Assembly (NCBI GenBank): GCA_963707275.1
Contig: CAVPPH010000004.1
Span: 434,001-498,000 of the forward strand
Direction of reading: 5' to 3'
Length of the DNA stretch: 64,000 bases
From: JACKBK01 sp963707275
Lineage (GTDB): Bacteria > Chloroflexota > Anaerolineae > JAAEKA01
Positions 34,563-44,921 of the stretch are shown here, one piece after another. The notes beneath the pieces were generated by a model. The model saw only the letters and a program-made list of their open reading frames with translations, was not told where the DNA came from and did not search any database. Position 1 is the first letter of the stretch, and each line of letters opens with the position of its first letter. Both the position numbers and the translations under genes were made by a program.

Positions 34563-34931
34563 ATGACCAGTAACGATGAACGATTTCGCCGCCAGCTTGA
34601 GGCCGAACGGGCCGAACTGCTGGAAACCATCAGCCACTACGAGATCGTCGCGCGCAACAAAAAGCCCGGATTGGGCAACCACATGGCCGATGATGGCACC
34701 GAAGCCTTCGATCAGGCCGCCGGGCTGGCCCTGCATCGCAACGACGAGGCGCTGCTGGCTGAGGTCGATGCAGCGTTGGCACGCCTCGACAAAGGTACCT
34801 TCGGCGCCTGCGACCGTTGCGGCAATGAGATCGACTATGCGCGGCTCAAGGCGCTGCCCTACGCGCGGCTGTGCATCGCTTGCCAGCAAGTCGTCGAGGA
34901 TAGCATGAGAGGAAACGGCCACCGACGCTGA
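34563..34931 (+). CDS. TraR/DksA-family zinc finger protein
   Basis: A 122-residue protein of the TraR/DksA/YteA family. An N-terminal helical hairpin (about 5-75) precedes the C4 zinc finger CDRCGNEIDYARLKALPY (about 83-100) with the second Cys pair in CIAC. DksA proteins bind RNA polymerase through the secondary channel. YteA-like members in other phyla are less well understood. The start at 34563 (MTSNDERFRRQ) was chosen because the family begins with this helix, and the upstream frame to 34428 is unlike the family. The lspA gene begins 1 nt after its stop codon, so they form an operon. Confidence 0.87.
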   Translation: MTSNDERFRRQLEAERAELLETISHYEIVARNKKPGLGNHMADDGTEAFDQAAGLALHRNDEALLAEVDAALARLDKGTFGACDRCGNEIDYARLKALPYARLCIACQQVVEDSMRGNGHRR

Positions 34932-34932
34932 T

Positions 34933-35454
34933 ATGCGGAAAATCTCTCTGCCGGGCTGGCTCGTCATTGCGGGCACAGCCATCGGCGTTGTCTTCCTCGA
35001 CCAGTTGAGCAAGGCCTGGGTCGAGCGGAATCTGGCGATCTACGAGTCGCTGACGCCGTTTCCCGCGCTCGCCAAGGTTTTCACGCTCACCCACTTCACC
35101 AACACCGGGGCTGCCTTCGGTCTGTTGCAAGACCAGAGCATCCTGTTCGTGGTGATTGGTGTCGTCGTCATCGCGTCGATCGTGGTCTATAGCCGCTATC
35201 TGCCGCACGATCAGTTCCTGGTGCAGTTTGCGCTAGGTCTACAGCTTGGCGGTGCGCTGGGCAACATGATCGACCGGGTGCGCCAGGGGCACGTCACCGA
35301 CTTCATCTACTTCCACTTCTGGCCCGCCTTCAACATCGCCGACGCATCGATCGTGATCGGTGTCATCCTGCTGGGCTGGACGATGTTGCGGATGTCCAAC
35401 GAATCATCCACCGAGGCCGCCGTTGACACGGACAGCGGTGAACAGCGGGCCTGA
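34933..35454 (+). CDS. lspA: Lipoprotein signal peptidase (signal peptidase II)
   Basis: A 173-residue membrane aspartyl protease that cleaves lipoprotein signal peptides after lipidation. Four membrane helices are visible. The conserved motifs are FTNTGAAFGLL (about 55-65), GNMIDRVRQGHVTDFI (about 112-127) with the first catalytic Asp, and FNIADASI (about 134-141) with the second. It starts 1 nt after the DksA-like gene. PstS and the lipoprotein at 62704 are likely substrates. Confidence 0.95.
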   Translation: MRKISLPGWLVIAGTAIGVVFLDQLSKAWVERNLAIYESLTPFPALAKVFTLTHFTNTGAAFGLLQDQSILFVVIGVVVIASIVVYSRYLPHDQFLVQFALGLQLGGALGNMIDRVRQGHVTDFIYFHFWPAFNIADASIVIGVILLGWTMLRMSNESSTEAAVDTDSGEQRA

Positions 35455-35492
35455 ACAGAGACGGCCTGCGCTGCCAGATAAACCCATTCCAG

Positions 35493-35518
35493 AGCCAGGC
35501 GTTGTCCTGGCTTTGTTT
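35493..35518 (+). terminator. Terminator after lspA
   Basis: 7-bp stem AGCCAGG (35493-35499) with CCTGGCT (35506-35512) and the tail TTGTTT, 38 nt after the lspA stop codon. Confidence 0.7.
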
Positions 35519-35529
35519 ATGGCTGTGAA

Positions 35530-36532
35530 ATGAGCGATATGTCAGACCAAAACCAATTGTTGGTGTTTACGATGGACGAGGGCGGGGAGCGGCTGGATCG
35601 CTTTTTGGCCGACCAGTTGCAGGACGCCTCGCGCGCCGAGGTACAGCGCTGGATCAAGGAGGAGCGGGTGACGGTCGGCGGCAAGCCGGCCAAGGCCAGC
35701 CTGAAGCTGGTTCCCGGCGACAGCGTGACGCTGCTTCGTCCTGCCAAAGTCGAAGTGACCATCGTGGCCGAGGATATCCCGCTGGAGGTTCTCTACGAGG
35801 ACGGCGATCTGCTGGTAGTCAACAAACCGGCCGGCATGGTGACCCATCCCGCGCCCGGCCAGATGAGCGGCACCCTGGTCAATGCTCTGCTGAGCGCGCT
35901 ACCCGCAGCAGGCCGAGGTGGGCGGACCAGAGCGGGCCGGCATCGTCCATCGGCTGGACCGAGACACGTCTGGCGTGCTGGTCGTCGCCAGGACCGCGCT
36001 GGCGTTTCGTCATCTTCAGGGACAGTTCAAGCGGCGCCAGGTGGACAAGACCTACCTCGCACTGGTCGAAGGAGAGGTCGAGGCGCGCGCTGGTCGCGTC
36101 GAGGCGCCTATTGCCCGCGATCCCGGCCATCGCAAACGAATGGCGGTGATATCGGAACAGCGCGGTGGGCGGCGCTCGGCGACTGCTTTCCGCGTCTTGG
36201 AATCCTACCGCTCCGGTGTCAGCCAGCGCGGCGACCATTTCACGCTGCTGGAGATCGACCTGCTGACGGGCCGGACGCATCAGATCCGTGTCCACATGGC
36301 CTTCATCAAACACCCGGTGGTGGGGGACCGTGTCTACGGGCGCAGCAAGCAACTGATCGCCAGTCCGCGCCAGTTTCTGCACGCCCGGCGGCTGGCCTTT
36401 ACACAGCCGACAACTGATGAGCGCATCGTGGTCGAGGCGCCGCTGCCCGACGATCTGGCCGGCGTGCTGGGGCAACTGATCGTGGCGGACGCAGACGACG
36501 GGCGTTCCTACCTGCCGGCAGCCCAGGAATAG
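35530..36532 (+). CDS. RluD-type pseudouridine synthase, one frameshift
   Basis: A 333-residue RluA/RluD-family enzyme that converts uridines in large-subunit rRNA to pseudouridine. An N-terminal S4 RNA-binding domain (about 15-75, GGERLDRFLADQL) precedes the catalytic domain with HRLDRDTSGVLVVA, whose Asp is the nucleophile, and the C-terminal GRTHQIRVHMAFI motif. An extra base at about 35905 (CTACCC-G-CAGCAG) shifts frame 1 to frame 2. The protein is otherwise complete (1003 nt = 3 x 334 + 1). It probably reflects a sequence error. The precise rRNA target cannot be told. Confidence 0.88.
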
Positions 36533-36573
36533 GGTCGCGCCGACCCCTGCGTGGCCACTCGCACCCGCGTGTA

Positions 36574-37152
36574 CTAGCGGGGCACCTTGTGGCAGTCGCG
36601 GCAGCGCGCTTCGTATTGCTCGGCCGCGCCGATAACGATGATCGGCTCCTCGTAGCGGGCCGGCTGGCCGTCGATCAGTCGCTGCGTGCGGCTGGCCGGC
36701 GCGCCACAGACGACGCAGATCGCGTGCAGCTTGTCCACCAGCTCGGCCTGCGCGATGAGGGCCGGCATGGGGCCGAAAGGCTCGCCACGAAAGTCCTGGT
36801 CCAGTCCGGCAGCGATGACGCGCAGGCCGCGGTTCGCCAGCGTGGTGCAGACGGCTGTGATTCCGGCGTCGAAGAACTGCACCTCGTCCACGGCGACCAC
36901 GGTGGTCTCTGGCCGCAGCCGTTCAAGTATCTCCGCTGAGCCGCTCACGGCTTCGCTTTCCCAGCCCAGTCCGTTGTGAGACGCTACGCGGGTGACGCCG
37001 TAGCGGAAGTCGATCGCCGGCTTGAAGACTTGAATCTGCTGGCGCGCGATGGAGGCTCGGCGAATGCGCCGCAGCAACTCCTCTGTCTTGCCGCAGAACA
37101 TGCTGCCGCAGATGATTTCAATCCAACCGCCGCGAGGCTGAAAGTGGGGCAT
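36574..37152 (-). CDS. tdk: Thymidine kinase
   Basis: A 192-residue type II thymidine kinase that phosphorylates thymidine to dTMP for nucleotide salvage. The P-loop is GSMFCGKTEELLRRI (about 16-30), the lid/Walker B region is AVDEVQFF (about 87-94), and a zinc site is formed by CVVCG and CRDC. The start at 37152 (MPHFQPRGGWIEII) has a GGAGGAGG site 5 nt upstream. The ATG at 37170 is less well placed. A terminator for the upstream rpmE gene lies just before it, so it probably has its own promoter. Confidence 0.95.
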   Translation of the reverse strand: MPHFQPRGGWIEIICGSMFCGKTEELLRRIRRASIARQQIQVFKPAIDFRYGVTRVASHNGLGWESEAVSGSAEILERLRPETTVVAVDEVQFFDAGITAVCTTLANRGLRVIAAGLDQDFRGEPFGPMPALIAQAELVDKLHAICVVCGAPASRTQRLIDGQPARYEEPIIVIGAAEQYEARCRDCHKVPR

Positions 37153-37174
37153 GGTCCCTCCTCCGGGCATGAAA

Positions 37175-37201
37175 AAGGGGCAGAAACGAGTTCTGCCCCT
37201 T
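37175..37201 (-). terminator. Terminator after rpmE
   Basis: Perfect 11-bp stem AAGGGGCAGAA (37175-37185) with its complement (37191-37201). On the minus strand it is followed by a T-run, 50 nt after the rpmE stop codon. Confidence 0.85.
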
Positions 37202-37253
37202 GAACATTCAGACTATCGATAGCGCGTCGATCACTTGGCGCGCCTCGGGTCGT

Positions 37254-38141
37254 TTATTCCGCGTCGTCTTCGATGATTTCGCCGGCGATCTCGTCCACGA
37301 CGACGGTGGTCTCGCCGTCGGAGATCGCGGTCACGGTCTCGTCGATGGCTTCGGTCACATCGCCGTCGGTGATCGCGGTCACGGTTTCGTCGATAACTTC
37401 GGTTACATCGCCATCGGTGATCGCAACCACGGTTTCATCGATGGTTTCGGTCACGTCGCCATCGGTAATAGTGGTCACGGTTTCGTCGATAACCTCGGTC
37501 ACACCGTCGGCAGTAACTGTCGTCACGGTCTCGTCGATGGTTTCGGTCACACCCTCGACAGTGATGGTGGTCACTGTTTCATCGATGATCTCGGTCACAT
37601 CGCCATCAGTGATCGCGATCACGGTCTCGTCGATGATAGTCGCCGAGTCGTCGCCGATGATCTCGGTTACGGTCTCGTCGATCTCGGCCACGACGATCTC
37701 ACCATCGATTTCGGTCACGACTTCGTCGAAGTGCTCGGCGGTGACGACCAGATCGCCTTCGTCGTTGGTCGAGATGCTGGCGTCGTCGAGTTCCAGTTCG
37801 GCCAGCACGTTGCCGGCTGCCAACTCGGCGATGGCTTTGACCTTTTCAGGGCGCTCGCCGCGGGCACGCGCCTGAGCGGCTGCCTTGCGGCCGGCCTCTT
37901 CGGCCTTTTGCTGGACTCGCTGCTGCGCGGCGCGCTGCTCAGCCTGCTGCAGGCGGCGCATGAAGCGATCGACCTGGCCGGCGGTGTCCACGATGCGCTG
38001 CTCGCCCGTGAAGAACGGGTGGCAGTTGGAGCACACGTCGGTGCGGATGACCTCGTGTGTGGAGCCTGTGGTCCAGGTGTTACCGCACGCGCAGATGACC
38101 TGTGCGTTCGGATAATAAGTCGGGTGAATTCCTTCTCTCAT
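37254..38141 (-). CDS. rpmE: Ribosomal protein L31 with long acidic tandem-repeat extension
   Basis: Residues 1-70 are a normal bacterial L31 (MREGIHPTYYPNAQVICACG, with Cys pairs CACG and CSNC for zinc). Typical L31 has about 70 residues, and this one has 295. The extension first forms a charged, possibly coiled-coil stretch (about 70-110, QQAEQRAAQQRVQQKAEEAG), then eight imperfect 16-residue repeats of the type IDETVTAITDGDVTEV (about 155-285), rich in Asp, Glu and Thr. The start at 38141 is the normal L31 start. The genes for L27 and L21 lie just upstream on the same strand. The repeats are not frameshifted and differ in codons between units, which argues for selection at protein level. 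Function of the extension is unknown. Confidence 0.9.
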   Translation of the reverse strand: MREGIHPTYYPNAQVICACGNTWTTGSTHEVIRTDVCSNCHPFFTGEQRIVDTAGQVDRFMRRLQQAEQRAAQQRVQQKAEEAGRKAAAQARARGERPEKVKAIAELAAGNVLAELELDDASISTNDEGDLVVTAEHFDEVVTEIDGEIVVAEIDETVTEIIGDDSATIIDETVIAITDGDVTEIIDETVTTITVEGVTETIDETVTTVTADGVTEVIDETVTTITDGDVTETIDETVVAITDGDVTEVIDETVTAITDGDVTEAIDETVTAISDGETTVVVDEIAGEIIEDDAE

Positions 38142-38160
38142 GGTTTTGCCTCGTATTCGC

Positions 38161-38427
38161 TTAGCTGCTGGGCTGCTCAGCGTAGACACTGACCTGCTTC
38201 TTGTCGCGCCGGACGAATTCGTATTTCACGAAGCCGTCGATGGTGGCGAAAACGGTGTGGTCACGACCCAGGCCGGTGTTGGTGCCGGGAAGGATCTTGG
38301 TGCCGCGCTGGCGAATCAGAATCGACCCGGCCGTGACATACTGGCCGTCGAAGCGCTTCACGCCCAGACGTTTGCTCTGGCTATCGCGCCCGTTCTTGCT
38401 GCTGCCGCCGCCTTTTTTGTGAGCCAT
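38161..38427 (-). CDS. rpmA: Ribosomal protein L27
   Basis: An 88-residue large-subunit ribosomal protein that reaches the peptidyl transferase centre with its N-terminus. The start MAHKKGGGSSKNGRDS is diagnostic, followed by GVKRFDGQYVTAGSILIRQR and GLGRDHTVFA. Like many L27 proteins it has no N-terminal extension that would need cleavage. It lies 16 nt after rplU and 19 nt before rpmE, so the three form one operon. Confidence 0.97.
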   Translation of the reverse strand: MAHKKGGGSSKNGRDSQSKRLGVKRFDGQYVTAGSILIRQRGTKILPGTNTGLGRDHTVFATIDGFVKYEFVRRDKKQVSVYAEQPSS

Positions 38428-38443
38428 TTTCTCTCTCCTATCT

Positions 38444-38755
38444 CTACAATTCGATGGCGTCGATGTGGAGCCGGGTAAGCTGCTGTCGATGACCGCGCTT
38501 GCGGCGATAGCGCTGCTTCGGGCGGTACTTGAAGACGATAACCTTGCGGCCTTTGTGCTGTGACGTAACGGTAGCCAGAACCTTGGCGCCCGCCACAACG
38601 GGCTGGCCGACGACTGCTTGCTCGCCGTCGTGAACCAACAGCACATCCTCCAGCGTGAGCTGGTCGCCGACCTCGCCGGCCAACTTCTCAACTTCCAGCC
38701 ACTCACCGGGCGCAACACGGTACTGCTTGCCGCCGGTGCGAATCACTGCGTACAT
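38444..38755 (-). CDS. rplU: Ribosomal protein L21
   Basis: A 103-residue large-subunit protein. The start MYAVIRTGGKQYRVAPGEW and the motifs VLATVTSQHKGRKVIVFKYR and KRGHRQQLTRLHI are typical. It is the first gene of the rplU-rpmA-rpmE set. The ORF open upstream to 38836 lacks similarity. A hairpin CCAGGCC/GGCCTGG (about 38877-38898) lies upstream and may mark a leader or an earlier terminator. Confidence 0.97.
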   Translation of the reverse strand: MYAVIRTGGKQYRVAPGEWLEVEKLAGEVGDQLTLEDVLLVHDGEQAVVGQPVVAGAKVLATVTSQHKGRKVIVFKYRPKQRYRRKRGHRQQLTRLHIDAIEL

Positions 38756-38953
38756 CTGTTTTCTCCTTCCCGCCGCCATCGCGTTCGGCAGTCCGACGCT
38801 TGCTTGCGATGCCGTCAGGTGTTTTCTGCGTTTCAAAAAGCCGGCAAAAACCGTGCTTAACGGGGCATAAAAGACCAGGCCATTTGGCAGGCCTGGCAGC
38901 TAACTCAGAAATTATACCTGTGAATGCGTTCCTGTCAAAATACAGGGCAGGTG

Positions 38954-39651
38954 TCAGGTCGTTTCGCTGTCTGCAAAGACAAGTCGTTGACGCTCGATGC
39001 GCGATACAACCTCGCCTAGCTCCAGCGCTTCCAGAACTGCATCGACGCGGCCGGTGGCGCTGGGCTCGCTGCGCAGGGTCAGCAGAAGACGCTGCCAGCC
39101 TGGCTCCGTCTCACCTGCGTACTGCATCTCCAGCACAAGGGGACGCAGGTCATAGGAGTTGCTGCGATCTCTTGCGTCGTCGCGTTGCCTCAATCAGACG
39201 CGCTGGCCATGAAAGTCCTTACTTTTTCCTCCAGCTCCTCCGCGCTGAGGTCGGTCTGGACGTCTGCCTGCCAGTCGGACGAGCGCAGCAGACCCTGTAG
39301 TGCCTTCGTCTTGACAGGCGCTTCCGCGACGGCGACGATAGCCAGCCCGGCCGGCAGATGCGGTGTAACCTGGCCCGCAAACGCGGCCGGGTCGGTCACC
39401 TCGGTCAGCAGCACGTCCATGATTTCGGCGCGGCCGGTGGTTCCCAGCGGCAAGCCGGATGCAAATTGCAGCTTGGCCTGCGGATTGAAGCCTTCCGAGT
39501 AGGCTAACGGCACTTCTGCGCGACGCAGCGCCCGCTCCCAGGTGCGCACCACGTCCAGATGGCCGACGTAGCGCAACGCTCCCTGGTGACTGTAGGTGAC
39601 CCGCAGTCGCTGGGCCTGGACGGCTGCTTCAGGCATGTTGTTCACTGACAT
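38954..39651 (-). CDS. Radical-SAM-linked protein (DUF2344/TIGR03936-like), two frameshifts
   Basis: A protein of about 231 residues once two extra bases are discounted. The N-terminus LRVTYSHQGALRYVGHLDVVRTWERALRRA and GFNPQAKLQFASGLPLG are typical of the DUF2344 family, usually fused to or next to TIGR03960-type radical SAM enzymes, with suspected roles in tRNA or rRNA modification. Extra bases lie near 39204 and 39158, between them the peptide LIEATRRRKRSQQ reads well, and after them SYDLRPLVLEMQY resumes. The gene starts at 39651, overlapping the exchanger stop codon by 1 nt (TGATG). The likely partner enzyme is at 41362-43443, three genes upstream. Confidence 0.8.
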
Positions 39652-40711
39652 CAGAGGACCGCCGGCAGGAAGAAGAAGGCCAGCGCCAGGATAGCGTAGA
39701 CGGCCAACAGCATGGCGCCTTCCAGCCAGTTGGAGCGGCCATCGACCGAGATGAAGGCCGCAATGACTGCTGCCGACGCCAATGCGATCAACTCGAAGTT
39801 GTTGAACTCCAGCGTCAGTGGGTTGCCCATCAGCAATGAGACAAAGACCAGGATCGGCGCAACGAAGAGAGCGATCTGGAGGCTGGAACCGGTGGCGATG
39901 CTCAGGCTGAGGTCCATCTGATTCTTGCGAGCAACCTGCACGGCAACCATGTGTTCGGCGACGTTGCCGATCAACGGGATGATGATGATGCCGACAAAGA
40001 ACGCACTCATCCCCAGCGCCTCGGTGACTGGTTCCACCGATCCCACCAGGAATTCGCTCATGATGGCGATGCCAACCACCGATGCCAGCAGAATGCCCAG
40101 CGCGATCCTGGGGTTCCACCGGTGGGCCGTGTGGCTGGTTTTGATGCTCGGCGCCAGCTCCTCCTCGGGCGTCTGCGACTTGAACTGGTAGAGGATCGCC
40201 AGGCCGTAGATGACCAGCATCACCGCCGCGGTCGCCAGGCTCAGCTCCTCTACCGCAGCTTGTTGGGCTCGATGGCGACATTGAAGATCGACGGCACGCT
40301 GATGGCGATCACCGCCAGAATTAGCATCGTCGCATCCATGCCGGCATTCTCGCGGCTGAAACGCTGGACTCCGTTCTTGAGGCCGCCCAGCAGGATGCTC
40401 GCGCCCAGCACCAGCAGGATGTTGCCGATCACCGAACCGATCAGCGACGCCTTGACCAGCGTCAACTGGCCGGCGCGGATGGCGATGATGGTGATGATCA
40501 GCTCGGCCGCGTTGCCCAGCGTGGCGTTGAGCAACCCGCCGAAGCGTGGCCCGATTTTGTCGGCCAGCACCTCGGTCGCCTCGCCCAGCAGGCCGGCCAG
40601 CGGCACGACAGCCAGCGCAGACGCTGCAAAGATCACCAGCGGCGGCCAGTGCAGCAGTTCAGCGACCACTGCAACAGGCAAGAAGATGAGCAGGAAGTAG
40701 ATGAGACGCAT
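39651..40711 (-). CDS. Calcium/proton exchanger (CAX family), one frameshift
   Basis: A 353-residue membrane antiporter with about eleven helices that exports Ca2+ against H+. Each half carries the cation-binding motif: GNAAELIITIIAIRAGQ (about 69-85) and GNVAEHMVAVQVARKNQ (about 240-256). One base appears missing near 40256 (CTGCGG where CTGGCG is expected), which splits the reading frame, while the rest is intact (1061 nt = 3 x 354 - 1). The downstream DUF2344 gene overlaps by 1 nt. Orientation and coupling suggest one transcript. Function in Ca2+ homeostasis is family knowledge. Confidence 0.86.
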
Positions 40712-40723
40712 GGTTCCTCCTGG

Positions 40724-40812
40724 GGGAAGTGATCGGTGATCAGTAAACCGTAAACAGTAGACAGTACGCGCTCCGGTCAGTGTTCACTGTTTACTGCTTA
40801 CTGGTCACTGAT
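40724..40812. repeat. Low-complexity AGTAAACAGT-type repeats
   Basis: Decaying units such as GATCAGTAAACCGTAAACAG and CACTGTTTACTGCTTACTGG, arranged as partly inverted halves, fill the gap between the exchanger and PPOX-family genes. Confidence 0.55.
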
Positions 40813-40814
40813 CT

Positions 40815-41246
40815 TCAGTCCGCAATCGCGGCGTGTGCGATGATTTTATCTGGTCGCAGGCGGACGAGCAACTCGCCGGGCACGCCGTTGCGCTTGCCAT
40901 AGGACTCGGCCAGGTCGTCGCCCATGTAGCGGCGCGCCGAACGCGTCGCCCACATGCGCAGCTCATCGGGATCAGGTGCTTCGATCAGCTCGGCGACACC
41001 TTCCAGGATCACGTACGCGAAGGGCGGACGGCTGTCATCGACGATCAAGCTGATGCGCGGGTCGCGGCGGATGTTCTGCGTCTTGACGCTGGTGTGCCAA
41101 GTGGTGAAGACCACCGTGTCGCCATCCAGGTCGATCCAGACCGACGACACGTGCGGCCGGCCATCGGCGCGCACCGTGGCGACTTGCGCGGTGCGCGGCT
41201 CAGCCAGCAGGAAGGCAAAGGCTTCTTCGTTGGTCATGTGTCGCAT
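40815..41246 (-). CDS. PPOX-class flavin/F420-type oxidoreductase-like protein
   Basis: A 143-residue split-barrel protein of the pyridoxamine 5'-phosphate oxidase superfamily, resembling TIGR03618-type F420-dependent members (ATVRADGRPHVSSVWIDLDG, then FTTWHTSVKTQNIRRDPRISL). Such proteins bind FMN, F420 or heme and reduce or oxidise diverse small molecules. No substrate can be named. Two close ATGs exist (41246 and 41237). It lies upstream of the exchanger gene on the same strand, separated by low-complexity DNA. Confidence 0.78.
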   Translation of the reverse strand: MRHMTNEEAFAFLLAEPRTAQVATVRADGRPHVSSVWIDLDGDTVVFTTWHTSVKTQNIRRDPRISLIVDDSRPPFAYVILEGVAELIEAPDPDELRMWATRSARRYMGDDLAESYGKRNGVPGELLVRLRPDKIIAHAAIAD

Positions 41247-41254
41247 GGTTGCTC

Positions 41255-41345
41255 TTTTCTGCCACGAATTGCTCGAATTTTACGAATTCATCCGGATCGT
41301 TTTCGTGAAATTCGTTGAATTCGTGGCTGAATTCTCTGGACTTCG
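41255..41345. repeat. Low-complexity ACGAATT repeats
   Basis: Imperfect units around ACGAATT and GAATTCGTG (CACGAATTGCTCGAATTTTA, GTGAAATTCGTTGAATTCGT) fill the region between the radical SAM gene and the PPOX gene. Confidence 0.55.
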
Positions 41346-41361
41346 CGCTTCCTGCTAAAGT

Positions 41362-43443
<2,082 letters not shown>

Positions 43444-43481
43444 GGGTGTCTCCTGCTCGTTGTGCCTGGCTGGCGGCTCAT

Positions 43482-43537
43482 AGAGTTGCCAACTTTTCCT
43501 TCCGGGACGGTTCCCAGTCCGAAAAGTTGGCAACTCT
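43482..43537. repeat. Intergenic hairpin, AGAGTTGCCAACTTTTC class (type member)
   Basis: Perfect 17-bp inverted repeat AGAGTTGCCAACTTTTC (43482-43498) with its complement (43521-43537) and a 22-nt loop. It is the longest member of the AGAGTTG class (also 26787, 30295 and 63518). It lies upstream of the radical SAM gene. Confidence 0.7.
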
Positions 43538-43577
43538 GAGTTGTTGGCCAGGGCGGGGTTCGTACCCGCTGATGAAA

Positions 43578-43603
43578 AACCGCCCGGAAGTGACCGGGCG
43601 GTT
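43578..43603 (-). terminator. Terminator upstream of the TIGR03960-like gene
   Basis: 10-bp stem AACCGCCCGG (43578-43587) with its complement (43594-43603). On the minus strand it is followed by a T-run (GCGGTTTTTC), so it ends transcription arriving from the gene at 43700-44072. Confidence 0.75.
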
Positions 43604-43699
43604 CGCATTATACACGATAGGCGTGAGGGAGCAACTGGCGACTAGGCGAGGTTCTTTGAATGCAGAAGCTCTTGATATCGATTGACCGGTTGGGGACGC

Positions 43700-44072
43700 T
43701 CAAGCGCTAGTGCAAACTGGCTCAGCGCACGACGTGATCAGGAACTGCTGGATTTCATCCAGCGCCTTGAGAGGCTTTTCCATTTGCAAGTACCCTCTGG
43801 AGTCGTTCGAGACGCTGATGGAGGAATGTCCAATGACGTTCGTTTTGCTCGAAGAAGACCTCGTCCTCGTCGCCGGCCAAAGCTGTGGCCATCGCGCACA
43901 GTTCGAAGTACCGGCGCAGGCTGTCTTCCACACTCGTCTGGGGCAACGTCTGCGCTTGTTCCTGTTTCTCCCAAGCATTGTATAGAGCATAGCCCACCAG
44001 CATTTCACGCAAAGTTGGGACGGGACGCTCAGTTTGTGAGGCAGATGGGTAATCTGTCAATGACACCCGCAT
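43700..44072 (-). CDS. Hypothetical protein, possibly frameshifted
   Basis: No family recognised. The first frame (43755-44072) encodes 105 residues, with a predicted helical region (REMLVGYALYNAWEKQEQ, SVEDSLRRYFELCAMATALA). A second frame ending at 43700 gives a credible C-terminus (MEKPLKALDEIQQFLITSC). Joining them requires one extra base near 43795, and the total length fits (373 = 3 x 124 + 1). If real, it makes a soluble protein of about 123 residues. It lies between the ABC exporter and the radical SAM gene. A terminator follows. Confidence in the join is low. Confidence 0.4.
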
Positions 44073-44117
44073 GTCATTGTGCAGGTGTCAGTAGCCGCCG
44101 GATAAATCGGATGGGCT

Positions 44118-44912
44118 CTAAATGTATAGGTCCCGCCGTGAGTAGGTCAAATATGCTCCGACCAGACAGGCGGCGACGATTACGACCGTCAGCACCAGAT
44201 AGACGCCGCCGATGCTCGAGCTATGCAGCAGCCCGGCGGCGTCGAAATACTTGAACGGTGAGACGTACTTCAGAAAGTTCAGGTTCTTGTTCAGCCCGGC
44301 GACGATAGAGATGAAATAGGTCCCCAGCAGAATCGCCAGGGCCACCGAACTGGCCCGTTTGTAGCTCTTCATGGCGCAGCCCAGGAAGATCCCGATCGCC
44401 AGGAAGATCATCTGAAGCAGGAAAAGCGCCAACATCGAAATTGCCACAAAGCGATAGAACTCGTTGTCGCGTTGGTATTGCAGCGCGTTGAGCAATACAG
44501 CCGCGGCGGTTACCAGCAGCAGGACAATGCAATTCGTCAGCGCCGCGAACAGCTTGCCGGTGATCACTTGCGATCGGCGCACCGGCAGCGTTAGCGCGAA
44601 TTCGACCGTCTTGTCGCGCTCTTCCTTGGTGATGATGTCGCTGCCCCACATGACCGCCGCGATCGAGAGGATCAGGGCGAAGTATGAAAACATCACGCCA
44701 TAGAAGCCGGTGATAGTGGTCAGGTTGAAGGCGCTGAGATTGAACGCTGCCAGCACCGCAGGTGGCACGCCATCCAGCACGGCAAGCAACTCGGGATTGC
44801 CCTCGTAGGCGGAGAACTTGGAAAACCCGACGGCTACGAACAGCAGGACGATCACACACCAGATGATCAGGGATTTGAAGTTGGCCCTCAGTTCCCGAAA
44901 GAAAATATTCAT
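44118..44912 (-). CDS. ABC transporter permease (ABC2-type), second subunit
   Basis: A 264-residue membrane protein with six predicted spans, of the ABC-2 permease type (NIFFRELRANFKSLIIWCVI start, then GSDIITKEERDKTVEFALTL). It resembles bacitracin- or Na+-efflux-type exporter permeases. It lies 9 nt after the first permease gene. With the ATPase and other permease it forms an exporter whose substrate is unknown. Confidence 0.85.
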   Translation of the reverse strand: MNIFFRELRANFKSLIIWCVIVLLFVAVGFSKFSAYEGNPELLAVLDGVPPAVLAAFNLSAFNLTTITGFYGVMFSYFALILSIAAVMWGSDIITKEERDKTVEFALTLPVRRSQVITGKLFAALTNCIVLLLVTAAAVLLNALQYQRDNEFYRFVAISMLALFLLQMIFLAIGIFLGCAMKSYKRASSVALAILLGTYFISIVAGLNKNLNFLKYVSPFKYFDAAGLLHSSSIGGVYLVLTVVIVAACLVGAYLTYSRRDLYI

Positions 44913-44921
44913 TGTATCTCC

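Noticed and set aside
37270..37690. Tandem repeats in rpmE as a CRISPR array
   Set aside because: The repeats lie in one reading frame, encode conserved peptide units and have no unique spacers of equal length.
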